Below, piece after piece: positions 18,195 to 27,068 of a DNA stretch of 64,000 nucleotides (position 1 is the stretch's first letter; each line of letters starts with the position of its first letter). This DNA comes from Chryseobacterium edaphi (GTDB lineage Bacteria > Bacteroidota > Bacteroidia > Flavobacteriales > Weeksellaceae). The notes below the pieces were generated by a model. The model worked only from the letters and a program-made list of their open reading frames with translations, was not told where the DNA came from and did no database searches. The stretch lies in the NCBI RefSeq assembly GCF_025628985.1, contig NZ_JAOTEM010000001.1, positions 434,001 through 498,000 on the forward strand. Reading direction: 5' to 3'. Both the position numbers and the translations under genes were made by a program.

Positions 18195-19862
18195 ATGAAG
18201 AAGATATCCTTAAAATCTCCGTTCGGAATTTTACTGTTTGTAATTTTACCTTTAAGCATCATTTTGATGTTTTCAGGAATTCGGTTGGATTTGACCAAAG
18301 AAAAAAGATACACACTTTCAGAAAGTACGATCAAAGTTTTAGAATCGATCAAAAAACCAGTAACGGTGGATGTTTATTTGGAAGGTGATTTCCCGGCAAG
18401 CTTTAAACAATTGCAGAGCGAGACCAGATTTATGCTCGAAGAATTTAGAAAGATCAATCCTAAAATAGATTTTAAATTCATTGATCCCATCAAAACAAAA
18501 ATGTCTCAGGACACGTTAATGGCAATGGGAATGCAGCCTTCAGTACTTCCTGATAACAAAGACGGGAAGATTACACAAATTTATCTGTTTCCTTATGCAG
18601 TGGTAAAACAGGGACGAAGTGGTGCTTCGATTCCTTTGGTTGTGCAGCAGGCAAATATTAATGCAGATGATCAGTTAAGAAAATCAATTGAAAATTTAGA
18701 ATACAATCTAGTTTCAAACATTAAAGCGGTTGCAACCAATAAAAGAAAAAAAGTCGGAGTTTTAGTAAATCAGGATGAGTTGAGACCTGAAGAATTTCAA
18801 GGATTCATGAATTTGGCTCTGGAAAGTTATGATGCCGGTCCGATCATTCCAAAAAATAATGTCGAACTGACTTTGGCAGATTTACCATTATTAAGACAAA
18901 TGAGCGCTCTAGTCATTGCGAAACCTAGAAAAGCTTTTACGGACGGCGAAAAAGTGATTTTGGATCAATACATCATGAATGGAGGAAAAACGCTTTGGAT
19001 GATCGATGCCGTGAATGCCGAAATGGATACATTGACAAGATCTAAAAAAGTAATGCCATTCCCGGTTGATATCAACATGACCGATTTCTTTTTTAATTAC
19101 GGTTTGAGAATAAATCCGGCTTTAGTAAAGGATGTAAAGAAATTTGCTTTGTTGAAATTAGTGACTGGTGAAGTAGGAGGGAACCCTCAATACACAAGTC
19201 TTCCGTGGCCATATTTTCCGTTGGGAATCGCTGAAAACAACAATCCGATTACCAAAAATATCAACCCTGTGAAATTGGAATTTCCAACTTCTATCGATAC
19301 TTTGGGCGGAAAGAAATTTAAAACAAATGTTCTTTTTGAATCAAGCGAAAGAACTTTATTAAAGCAGGTTCCGAATTATGTTGAACTAAGCGAAATTGCA
19401 AGTGTCGACAGTCTCGGACAAATGGAAAAACCAAGCACGCCAAAGATTTTTGCAGTTGCATTGGAAGGTAAATTCTCTTCAGCTTATGCATCAAGAATTG
19501 AAAGACAATCTTATCCCGGATTTAAAGCAACGAGTCCGGAAAACAAAATGATTGTCATTGCAGACGGTGATGTCGGAAGAAATAAAACCCATAAAGGAGA
19601 ACCTTTACCTCTCGGAGTTGACCGTTTGACGGATGAACAATTTGGTAACGAGCAGTTCCTTAGAAATGCTTTAGATTATCTTCTCGACGACAGCAACCTA
19701 ATGGAATTAAGAAACAGAAACATCGAAGAACGTCTTCTCGACCGTCACAGAATCAGCGAAGAAAAAACAAATTGGCAATGGTTTAATTTATTGCTTCCTT
19801 TAGCAATTATCGGGCTTTTAGGAGGTTTGTTCTTCTGGTTAAGAAAGAAAAAATTTGGATAG
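18195..19862 (+). CDS. gldG: gliding motility-associated protein GldG
   Basis: Partner of GldF; auxiliary ABC-transporter protein with a large periplasmic domain. 555 residues: an N-terminal membrane segment (about 10-28), a long soluble region with the GldG-type start (RLDLTKEKRYTLSES, then TVDVYLEGDFPASFK), a MNGGKTLWMIDAV segment, and a C-terminal membrane anchor (WFNLLLPLAIIGLLGGLFFWLRKK). Full length. It ends in a strong terminator at 19879. Confidence 0.94.
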   Translation: MKKISLKSPFGILLFVILPLSIILMFSGIRLDLTKEKRYTLSESTIKVLESIKKPVTVDVYLEGDFPASFKQLQSETRFMLEEFRKINPKIDFKFIDPIKTKMSQDTLMAMGMQPSVLPDNKDGKITQIYLFPYAVVKQGRSGASIPLVVQQANINADDQLRKSIENLEYNLVSNIKAVATNKRKKVGVLVNQDELRPEEFQGFMNLALESYDAGPIIPKNNVELTLADLPLLRQMSALVIAKPRKAFTDGEKVILDQYIMNGGKTLWMIDAVNAEMDTLTRSKKVMPFPVDINMTDFFFNYGLRINPALVKDVKKFALLKLVTGEVGGNPQYTSLPWPYFPLGIAENNNPITKNINPVKLEFPTSIDTLGGKKFKTNVLFESSERTLLKQVPNYVELSEIASVDSLGQMEKPSTPKIFAVALEGKFSSAYASRIERQSYPGFKATSPENKMIVIADGDVGRNKTHKGEPLPLGVDRLTDEQFGNEQFLRNALDYLLDDSNLMELRNRNIEERLLDRHRISEEKTNWQWFNLLLPLAIIGLLGGLFFWLRKKKFG

Positions 19863-19878
19863 AAATAGAAATAGAAAA

Positions 19879-19907
19879 AGAGAAACTTAATTAGGTTTCT
19901 CTTTTTT
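19879..19907 (+). terminator. terminator after gldG
   Basis: AGAGAAAC...GTTTCTCT stem followed by T6, 17 nt after the gldG stop. Confidence 0.85.
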
Positions 19908-19930
19908 GTTTTTATGCTTAAATTATATGT

Positions 19931-20170
19931 TTACCAATTTGCAGATTGATTTTCTAAATCTTCTTGCGTTTTAAAATTTCCATTTTTAAAATCTTCTTCT
20001 GATTTTTCTGTACGTTCAACTAAAGTTTCAGCAGTAAATGGTACAAATTCAGAATGATCTTCTTTTTTAAAGTTAGTCAGAATATAATTCTCTATTTTCT
20101 CAAATAAGCTTTCGTCTTGAAGTTGAGCAAGATAGGTTATCAAATTTAGCTTTCGGGTTTGTAAATCCAT
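19931..20170 (-). CDS. small antitoxin-like protein
   Basis: 79 residues beginning with a predicted helix (QTRKLNLITYLAQLQDESLFEKIENYI) like the N-terminus of the small Bacteroidota antitoxins that pair with RelE-type toxins. The tail is acidic and ends ENQSANW. No toxin gene is adjacent: the next minus-strand gene is a serine hydrolase and upstream lies gldG. The family call is tentative; it may be an orphan or a remnant. The ORF has a sensible start and low-GC coding pattern like its neighbours. Confidence 0.6.
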   Translation of the reverse strand: MDLQTRKLNLITYLAQLQDESLFEKIENYILTNFKKEDHSEFVPFTAETLVERTEKSEEDFKNGNFKTQEDLENQSANW

Positions 20171-20242
20171 CTTGATATTTTAATCAAAGATACAAATTTG
20201 CAGATATAATAAATTCTAAATGAGATGCGAAAAAACGCATTT

Positions 20243-21910
20243 TTAGTTCAAAATTGCTGGCAAAATAAAATCTTTCACAATCTTCTCTGCTTGCGCATGT
20301 CCATAAGGTTTGTTGTAAGCTTTGGAAGTAATAATGATTACAATCGGAAGATCTTTAAAGATGACGAACTGATTTCCGCCATTTCCTGAACAGTAATAGG
20401 TTTCGTAGTTTTTTCCTTTGTATTCAAAAGATTTGTTCCAGAACAGATAACTGTAAAATTCGTTATTTCTATCAGGAATTTGAATCTGATGAGTGAAAGT
20501 TTTTTGAATCCATTCCTTGGGGAGTATTTGTTTTCCATTCCAAACGCCATTATTTTTATAGAGTTGGGCATATTTTGCATAATCCAAAGATCTCATCTGC
20601 AGACTTCCCGCTGTATTTGCTATATTTTGCGGAGTATATTGCCACTGATATTTTGTAATATTTAAAGGTTTGAAAAGTTTTTCATCTGCATATTTTTCCA
20701 ATCCGTTAGGAACATTTTTGTCAATAATATCCCCTAAAACGATTGTACCAGCAGTGAAATAATCCCATTTTCCGCCATTGGTTTTTGATTGATCTATTGG
20801 CAGATCAAGCGTAAATTTCACCCAATTGTCAGTCGGATACATATTTTCTTCGTTGCCTGGAGATTCACTGTGCGCGTCAGAACCATTGAAGGCAGAAGAC
20901 ATTGTCAACAGATCTTTTATTTTAACCTGATCTTTTTTAATATCATAATTTTCGAATGATTTTAGATTATAAAACTGATCCAGAGTTTGATTTTCATCTT
21001 TAATATAATCATCTTTAATGGCAATTCCCATCAATGTTGAAGCGAATGATTTTCCTGCAGACCGTGGATCGTGTAAAGTATTTCTGTCGGCTCCGTTAAA
21101 ATATTCTTCAAGCAAGAGTTTTTCATTTTTAATTACAACTAGACTCGTGATTTCTTTCAGATTATAAATTGCAATTTCTTTATTTAATTCTTCAATCTTC
21201 TTTTTATCCAATTTAAAATCTGAAATTTCCCAATCACTATCAGTTTTTATAGATTGAATTTCAATTTGCTCAGCAGTTGCTTTTGGAGTTTTCACAACAA
21301 GCTCAACTTGACCTTGAGCAATTATATTTCCGACTTTTGATTCATCATTCTCATCGATTTTAATATAAGGTCTGATTTCGATTTTAAGTTGATGTTTACC
21401 TTCTTTCAAAGCTTTTTCGCCGCCGTTGAGTTGGAATCTTTCCCAAAGATGCAATGCCCACAAATTCTCACTTTTTGTACTGGTCAAAGGAATTCTGAAT
21501 GTTGTCAGTGTATTTTTCACTTCGTTGGAATTTCCAAACCAGCATCCCGGACTGATGTTTTCTTTGTAAATAAATTTTCCATCTACATAAAATGCGAACT
21601 GTAAATTTCCTTTTTCTAATAACTGTTCAGCAGATAATTCAGGAGCCAAAAAATGAAGATAATTGGTAATCGAATTATCCATAAAAACCCGAATATTGAG
21701 ATAAGATTTATAAGTCAGCGGAAAAGATTTCAGAAAATCAGGTTCTTGATATTGATCGAGTGGAATATTGCCATTCATAAAAGTAACTTTTCCAACATTT
21801 GTTTTGTGCAAAGTTGTGGTGATTCTGTCGGTTTTTACTAAATCTTTTGTCTGTCCAAAAATTATTAAGCCAAACAGATTAATAAAAATGACAGTGAATA
21901 TCTTTTTCAT
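20243..21910 (-). CDS. serine hydrolase, beta-lactamase class C/PBP-like
   Basis: Exported serine hydrolase of the class C beta-lactamase/esterase superfamily; substrate unknown. 555 residues with signal peptide (KKIFTVIFINLFGLIIFGQ), an N-terminal beta-rich domain of about 220 residues, then the hydrolase domain (about 240-555). The S-x-x-K motif is SAGK near residue 283 in DPRSAGKSFAST; a Tyr motif is likely in DYAKYAQLYKN. The C-terminal part has YYCSGNGGNQFVIF in the place of the usual HTG/KTG box. Last gene of a minus-strand series from about 25963; 79 bp separate it from the AraC gene upstream. Confidence 0.87.
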   Translation of the reverse strand: MKKIFTVIFINLFGLIIFGQTKDLVKTDRITTTLHKTNVGKVTFMNGNIPLDQYQEPDFLKSFPLTYKSYLNIRVFMDNSITNYLHFLAPELSAEQLLEKGNLQFAFYVDGKFIYKENISPGCWFGNSNEVKNTLTTFRIPLTSTKSENLWALHLWERFQLNGGEKALKEGKHQLKIEIRPYIKIDENDESKVGNIIAQGQVELVVKTPKATAEQIEIQSIKTDSDWEISDFKLDKKKIEELNKEIAIYNLKEITSLVVIKNEKLLLEEYFNGADRNTLHDPRSAGKSFASTLMGIAIKDDYIKDENQTLDQFYNLKSFENYDIKKDQVKIKDLLTMSSAFNGSDAHSESPGNEENMYPTDNWVKFTLDLPIDQSKTNGGKWDYFTAGTIVLGDIIDKNVPNGLEKYADEKLFKPLNITKYQWQYTPQNIANTAGSLQMRSLDYAKYAQLYKNNGVWNGKQILPKEWIQKTFTHQIQIPDRNNEFYSYLFWNKSFEYKGKNYETYYCSGNGGNQFVIFKDLPIVIIITSKAYNKPYGHAQAEKIVKDFILPAILN

Positions 21911-21989
21911 AATTAATTCAAATATTTAACCGTAAAACTATGATTAAAGTTCGCTTTAAAAATAGAACAGAATTAACATTCGAAATATA

Positions 21990-22799
21990 TTATCCGAAAA
22001 GAATTTTCTTGTATTGAGAAGGTGTAATCCCAGTAATATCTTTAAAACATCTTGTAAAATGACTTTGGTCCGAAAACCCACACTCAAAAGCAATACGTGT
22101 TAAATCTAATTTTTTTTGAGAGATGAGCTGCAATGATTTTTGAACCTTTATTTTTCTGATATATTCTCCCAAACCCGAATTGAAATATTTTGAAAAATCT
22201 CTTGATAAGTGAACAGGATGAATATGCAATGTTTTCGATAAATAGTCTAAACTCAATTGATCTGAAAATTGGTCATTCAGAATGAGATTTAATTCGGAAA
22301 CCCAGTTTGGTTTTTTATGAGATTCGTTTTGCTGATTCCGAAGCATTTTTGACAAAGTTTCTAACAGTAAAGTCTGGATAGAAAGTAGAGTAGAGCTATC
22401 ATCCGCTTTTGTTTCTTTGAAAATTTTGTACATTAAAAATCTCAGATCGGGAGTCGTAATCTTAATGCTACCTTGTAAATCTGTGGATTTAAAATCCAAT
22501 TCATTAAACCATTCTTCCTCGATTTCGATATGAAAACCTCTTGTAAATCCTTCAGGTTTGATGTTGTAGTGCGGTTCCTGCCAATTGTGAAATAAAAGAT
22601 CACCTGCAGAGCAATTGTAGATTTCCTTTTTGTTTCCTTCAATCACATTTCCCTGCAGAATAAATGTGAAATAAGCATTTTTGTGATAGTGCCAATCTAC
22701 TTTGTCGTGGGTGTAAACAGTGTCGGTCAGAGTAATTCCTTCAAGATTGATGGTTTTATTGGTTTGCCCGTAGAATTCTCCTTTTTGTGACTGTTTCAT
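21990..22799 (-). CDS. AraC family transcriptional regulator
   Basis: 269-residue regulator: N-terminal cupin-like sensor (DKVDWHYHKNAYFTFILQGNV, about 30-100) and two C-terminal helix-turn-helix motifs (SLDYLSKTLHIHPVHLSRDFSKYF and RIAFECGFSDQSHFTRCFK). It ends TGITPSQYKKILFG, the classical AraC tail. Only 17 bp separate it from the upstream TraB/GumN gene, suggesting co-transcription with it. Its targets are not evident; the serine hydrolase gene downstream is the nearest candidate. Confidence 0.92.
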   Translation of the reverse strand: MKQSQKGEFYGQTNKTINLEGITLTDTVYTHDKVDWHYHKNAYFTFILQGNVIEGNKKEIYNCSAGDLLFHNWQEPHYNIKPEGFTRGFHIEIEEEWFNELDFKSTDLQGSIKITTPDLRFLMYKIFKETKADDSSTLLSIQTLLLETLSKMLRNQQNESHKKPNWVSELNLILNDQFSDQLSLDYLSKTLHIHPVHLSRDFSKYFNSGLGEYIRKIKVQKSLQLISQKKLDLTRIAFECGFSDQSHFTRCFKDITGITPSQYKKILFG

Positions 22800-22816
22800 T
22801 TTGATGTTTTATCTAA

Positions 22817-23671
22817 TTATTTCCCTAAATCATATACCGGTTCAACTTTATAACCAGCCAGCCTCAACTTAGAAATCAATCCACATTTTCCAGTAAGATG
22901 CGCATAGCCGACTGCGATAAAACTATTCTTTTCTACAATATTCTTTTCAATAACGGGAAGCCAGATTGCACTTCTGGAGCTTATCATTACGCTTTCTGTA
23001 CATTCAGAATCTAAGTGATAATCTAATTTTTGTTTTTTGTAAACTTCTGCCATTCCGCAGTGAATATTGGTGTCACGAATCATTTTGATATTATCAAGCC
23101 AAAGATAAATGTCTTTTTTTACATCTTTCCAATCTGCGTGATCTTGCTGATTGATGTAAGAAGTCATCAGATCATTGCTTTCCAAACCCAGCAACTCAAC
23201 AGAATTGAGTTTTGCCATTTTAATTAGATAATTATCAAAAGTTTTGACAGAATCAGTCTTTTTTACCGTGCCACACTGTGTTTCAAGATAAGTCTGCTGA
23301 ATTTTTAAAAGTAATTCTGAGGCTGATAATTTTGAGATGGGAACTTTCCATTTTTCTGAAATTTCTCCTAAATAGGCCAAATGTTTTTTGTCTAATTTTT
23401 CCTTGTAAGTGAAATCTTCTTTCCTTGAATTTAAATATTTTGCCAGTCCGTCACCGATGTCAGTATTTTCAAATATTGCTATTTCAGACGATTTCAATGC
23501 TCTTGTAACGGTTTTAAGTGAATCAACATAAGAATTTCCCATCTGATGATAGGTTCCCAGAAGATAGGAAATGTGGGGATTTCCGTCTTTCTTTATTGTC
23601 CAGAGTATAGTGTTCTGAGCTGATACAAGATTTATCCACAAAACAACAGAGAGTAATAATATTTTTTTCAT
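22817..23671 (-). CDS. TraB/GumN family protein
   Basis: 284-residue exported protein of the TraB/GumN (TIKI-like) superfamily, some members of which are metal-dependent proteases; enzymatic role here unproven. Signal peptide (KKILLLSVVLWINLVSAQ). Conserved first motif SYLLGTYHQMG (His likely metal ligand) and the C-terminal FIAVGYAHLTGKCGLISKLRLAGY, the second family hallmark. Usual length for GumN-like proteins (about 280-300). A more distant relative, the ChaN-like protein, is encoded at 43899. Confidence 0.88.
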   Translation of the reverse strand: MKKILLLSVVLWINLVSAQNTILWTIKKDGNPHISYLLGTYHQMGNSYVDSLKTVTRALKSSEIAIFENTDIGDGLAKYLNSRKEDFTYKEKLDKKHLAYLGEISEKWKVPISKLSASELLLKIQQTYLETQCGTVKKTDSVKTFDNYLIKMAKLNSVELLGLESNDLMTSYINQQDHADWKDVKKDIYLWLDNIKMIRDTNIHCGMAEVYKKQKLDYHLDSECTESVMISSRSAIWLPVIEKNIVEKNSFIAVGYAHLTGKCGLISKLRLAGYKVEPVYDLGK

Positions 23672-23731
23672 TATTCTTTAATCAGGATTTTAAGACCAAT
23701 AATTTCATAAATCAACGTAAACATAGCAAGA

Positions 23732-24775
23732 TTATTTCCATACAAAATTATCAGACCAATCATAGAAGTCTTTAATTTTCTGAGAATTAACTTCATGATA
23801 ATTAGTAACATCAGCGCTTTGCTTTGGCAGAAAAATAATGTATGCGAATGGCTCAATTTGATTTTTTAATTTCATTTCTATAAAATAAGGTGCAAAAAAC
23901 TCCCAGTAAAATCCTTTTTGTCCTTTTTGGGTTTCGTTCAATCCAGCACAGATACTTTCAAATTTCTCTATGAATTTTTGCACCTCAGTTTTGTCCTTAC
24001 TTTTATCATCAAATTCAACTGCAGCGGTTGCCATTGAGAGAATCAGGTCAACTGATGAGAAGTTATTTTGAGATTTCTTTTTACTGACTGCCTTATCTAA
24101 TGTTTCGGGATCTATTGTCAGATTTATTGATTTGTCATCTTTCTGTGAAACTCCCTCGCTCATCAGATCAATAATAGAAGCTAAATTCGCTTTCGCGCGA
24201 GCCGATTTATTATCCAGAATCAAATATCTTGAAGATGCCATGATAGATGGAATTCTCTTGTCTCTGTTCAGAGCAGCCAAAGCGTTAAAAGAACTTGCGT
24301 GATCAGGATTAAGCTTTGCAGACTTTTGGAAACATTCTAAAGCTTTTTCAGTTTGTTTTAAATTGATCAAAGTAATTCCTTTATTGAAATACAGTTGATA
24401 ATAATTCGGATATTTCTTTAAACCTTCATCATATATTTTCAATGCTAAATCTGCTTTTTTCTGATGATCTAAAGAATTGGCATAAGCTAAATATACTGTT
24501 TTTAAGTCATCTGAAGGATGCGAACTAATGGCAAATTTGCTGACCTCGATCGCTTCATCATACTGTTTAGAAGCATCCAAAGTCATTGCTTTTTCTGATA
24601 GTGCCTGAAGGTTATTTTTGTCGAGCGTAAGAGCTTCATTGTATTTTGTGATTGCATCGGCGTATTTTCCTTCATCATGAAGTGCAACTCCTTCATGTAT
24701 TTTTATGATTGCAGCGTTTTTGTTTTGTGAAAAGCTTACAATGGGAAAGAAAATTAGTAACCAGAGATTTTTCAT
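23732..24775 (-). CDS. exported tetratricopeptide-repeat protein
   Basis: 347 residues with signal peptide (KNLWLLIFFPIVSFSQ). Four to five TPR units are visible between about 25 and 180 (GVALHDEGKYADAITKYNEA, QLYFNKGITLINLKQTEKAL, ALECFQKSAKLNPDHASSF). The C-terminal 160 residues form a separate helical region without recognised motif, ending KDFYDWSDNFVWK. TPR proteins act as scaffolds; the partner is unknown. Genes on both sides also encode exported proteins of unknown function, in the same orientation with gaps of about 60 bp. Confidence 0.85.
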   Translation of the reverse strand: MKNLWLLIFFPIVSFSQNKNAAIIKIHEGVALHDEGKYADAITKYNEALTLDKNNLQALSEKAMTLDASKQYDEAIEVSKFAISSHPSDDLKTVYLAYANSLDHQKKADLALKIYDEGLKKYPNYYQLYFNKGITLINLKQTEKALECFQKSAKLNPDHASSFNALAALNRDKRIPSIMASSRYLILDNKSARAKANLASIIDLMSEGVSQKDDKSINLTIDPETLDKAVSKKKSQNNFSSVDLILSMATAAVEFDDKSKDKTEVQKFIEKFESICAGLNETQKGQKGFYWEFFAPYFIEMKLKNQIEPFAYIIFLPKQSADVTNYHEVNSQKIKDFYDWSDNFVWK

Positions 24776-24832
24776 TTTTATTAGTTTAGGTTTTGATGAT
24801 ATTTAAGAACAGAAAAGAAATGTTTCATTTGA

Positions 24833-25525
24833 TTATTCTTTAACTGTAGAACTTTGTTCGTTTCTTTTTTTGATTTTTGACTTCAATGCTTCCATATGTT
24901 TTTTGTAGGCTGCGGAAAATTCCTCGTCAGCTTTGGGATCTAAAAAGATTGCACGTTCAGCAATTTTGTCTCCTGCAAATCTTTTTACGAATGTGTAAGA
25001 TCTATTTTGCTTTATTGTCTCTGATAATTTGAATTGAGAAAGATCAATATTTCCTTGTATTGAATTGGAATAGTATATTTTTCCATTATTTTTCAGTTTA
25101 AATCTTACATCAGTCTGGAAATTTCCCTGATAAGCCTTTGAATTTGTTTTAATGATTTCACTACTTTTAATATTCTGTAAGTAATAGCTGTTTCCGCAAG
25201 TTGAACTTTGCCAAAACTCAATCGGTTTGCAAGTTCCTGACTGATCTTTTGCTTCCTGAATTAGTTGTAATTTCCAATCTTGTCTAAAAATAGCAATGCT
25301 GTCCGTTGAATTATTTAAAACATAGATCGAAAAAATAGTATCATTAGTTTTTTCAACATAAAGGAGCAAATCTTCTTTACCAGGAATATCTTTGAAAACA
25401 TTGATAATTCGATAATCAGAAACAAAATTTTCATCAACAATATTGTTGTTAGAAATCATCTCGTGACTTTGTGAGTAAGAGAGAAGTGAAAATAACATTG
25501 CCAGAATAAAAATTAGATTTTTCAT
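24833..25525 (-). CDS. hypothetical exported protein
   Basis: 230 residues from the ATG at 25525 (a TTG at 25534 would add three residues). Signal peptide (KNLIFILAMLFSLLSYSQ). The mature part looks like a beta-sandwich with a possible disulfide (Cys in SGTCKPIEF and SSTCGNSYY), then a basic helical C-terminus (KHMEALKSKIKKRNEQ). No family recognised. It is preceded closely by the frameshifted gene at 25557-25963 on the same strand. Confidence 0.75.
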   Translation of the reverse strand: MKNLIFILAMLFSLLSYSQSHEMISNNNIVDENFVSDYRIINVFKDIPGKEDLLLYVEKTNDTIFSIYVLNNSTDSIAIFRQDWKLQLIQEAKDQSGTCKPIEFWQSSTCGNSYYLQNIKSSEIIKTNSKAYQGNFQTDVRFKLKNNGKIYYSNSIQGNIDLSQFKLSETIKQNRSYTFVKRFAGDKIAERAIFLDPKADEEFSAAYKKHMEALKSKIKKRNEQSSTVKE

Positions 25526-25556
25526 TATATACAATTCTTATCAGAATTTTCAAATA

Positions 25557-25963
25557 TTACTTTTGTTTTAAATTAAAATTATTTTCAAGCCAGCCTTGAT
25601 ATAAATTATTGTTTGTTTTATTCATATATCGGGTATAGCTTAGAGATTTTATACTTTGGAATTCACTTTTATCAACCTTTTCACCAAGATTTAATTTGTA
25701 AATACTATTATTTGTGTATTCTCCAACATATTTTTGCATTAATTCTCTGGGACATGGGTGAAAAATAAAAATTGTATCGCCCGATTTTAGTTCTTCGCTG
25801 TCTTCAAGCATTAATAATTTCAACAAACCATATTGCTCAGAATATCCGCAGTAAGCTGGAATTTTATTTTTAGTATAATCAATCAATTGGGCTTTTACAA
25901 CTTCCTGAGAATAAAATCTAGGTAGAAAAGAAAACAGAAAAAGACGAAAATTGATAACTTCAT
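25557..25963 (-). pseudogene. hypothetical exported protein with probable -1 frameshift in the signal peptide
   Basis: The downstream frame (mature sequence from about FYSQEVVKAQLIDY to FNLKQK) has no ATG start; extending it upstream gives only a TTG at 26054 and a non-signal-like leader. In another frame an ATG at 25963 encodes MKLSIFVFFCFLF, a textbook signal-peptide start, which runs into a stop 22 codons later. Restoring one base in the T-rich stretch around 25905-25945 would join this signal peptide to the SQEVVKA cleavage region. Either a real frameshift or a homopolymer sequencing error. No domain recognised; Cys in PAYCGYSEQYG and HPCPREL. Confidence 0.6.
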
Positions 25964-26054
25964 ATAAATCATTGATATCGAATACAAAATTATTATGACA
26001 GATTAATAAATTTATTTTTACTAACCCCTTCAAATATAATAAAACATTTATCAA

Positions 26055-26316
26055 GTCACTCTAAAAAGAAAAATTACTGCCAATAAAATTATGCTTTTTC
26101 AATTAAATACAGAGCACAATAATTTTTAAAAGTGAACTTCACCCAGATTGAAAACTACAAAAATCCAAAGATCTACATTTTTTCATTTTCTTACCCTATG
26201 TTAATGATTCAAATCATAAATTTTTCCGAGGTTTGCATAATTAAAATAATAAACAAGCAATTTTGCTGTTTATTAAAACAATACTTAATCAATATTAATA
26301 TTAAATTTTAAAAAAA
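26055..26316. other. 262-bp spacer with an FNR-like palindrome
   Basis: No ORF or RNA recognised. The main signal is the perfect inverted repeat ATGATT-CA-AATCAT at 26204-26217, which contains TGATTCAAATCA and resembles an FNR/CRP half-site pair. It is about 100 bp upstream of the YceI gene. Confidence 0.45.
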
Positions 26317-26994
26317 ATGAAGAAAATCAGTGTAATCGCTTTAGCAGGTATGGGTCTTTTACTTGCATCTTGTGGAGATAAAAAAACAGAAACTGCAACG
26401 GCAGGTCAAGAACAAACTGTAGCTGAAAAGAAAGGTGATGTTTTTGCAGTTGATGTTGCAGCATCTAAAGTAAACTGGAAAGCTTTCCACAAGGGAGGTA
26501 TGGCTCCACGTTGGGGAACTTTAGCGGTAACTTCAGGTGAATTATCTGTTGCTGATAATCAATTGGCTTCTGGAGAATTTGTAATTGATATGAAATCAAT
26601 CAAAGTAGATCCTGCATCTGTTACAGAAAAAGATAAAAAATATACAGATCTTGAAGGTCACTTGAAGAATGAAGATTTCTTCAACGTTGAAAAATTCCCG
26701 ACTGCTGATTTCAAAATTACTAAAGTTGAAGATTTGGCAGCACCAGCAACAGACGCTGTAGCCGGAGCCAACAAAACTGTAAGCGGAAACCTGACTTTGA
26801 TGGGTAAAACAATGAATGTTACTTTCCCTGCAAAAGTAGATGTAGTAGACAAATCTGCAAATGTTGCTGCTAAATTTACAGTAAACCGTGCAGATTGGGG
26901 AATTAAATTCGGAACTTCTGAAGCAGATCCTGCAGAATGGATGATCAGCAAGGATATCGAAATCGCTATCGATGTGAAAGCTGCTCAAAAATAA
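26317..26994 (+). CDS. YceI family lipoprotein
   Basis: 225-residue lipoprotein: lipobox LLASC (Cys 19), Thr/Ala/Glu-rich linker, then a YceI lipocalin-like barrel (about 45-222) that in relatives binds polyisoprenoids. Family strands are visible: KVNWKAFHKGG, GEFVIDMKSIKVD, LKNEDFFNVEKFPTADFKIT, VSGNLTLMGKTMNVTFPAKV and FTVNRADWGIKFG. Codon use is more GC-rich and regular than its neighbours, suggesting high expression. It has a long 262-bp upstream spacer and its own terminator. Confidence 0.93.
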   Translation: MKKISVIALAGMGLLLASCGDKKTETATAGQEQTVAEKKGDVFAVDVAASKVNWKAFHKGGMAPRWGTLAVTSGELSVADNQLASGEFVIDMKSIKVDPASVTEKDKKYTDLEGHLKNEDFFNVEKFPTADFKITKVEDLAAPATDAVAGANKTVSGNLTLMGKTMNVTFPAKVDVVDKSANVAAKFTVNRADWGIKFGTSEADPAEWMISKDIEIAIDVKAAQK

Positions 26995-27011
26995 TTTTTC
27001 TCAAAATATTT

Positions 27012-27046
27012 GAAAAGACATCTGCATTTTTGCGGATGTCTTTTTT
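27012..27046 (+). terminator. terminator after the YceI gene
   Basis: AAAAGACATC-TGC...GCG-GATGTCTTTT stem and T6. It sits between two convergent genes and may serve both. Confidence 0.85.
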
Positions 27047-27068
27047 ATTTAGACCATAAAATTTAAAT

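Noticed and set aside
23671..23856. 61-residue ORF on the minus strand
   Set aside because: Overlaps the end of the TPR gene in another frame and has no supporting features.
26658..26988. Two antisense ORFs in the YceI gene
   Set aside because: Long antisense frames arise from the biased codons of this highly expressed gene; the sense protein is clearly conserved.
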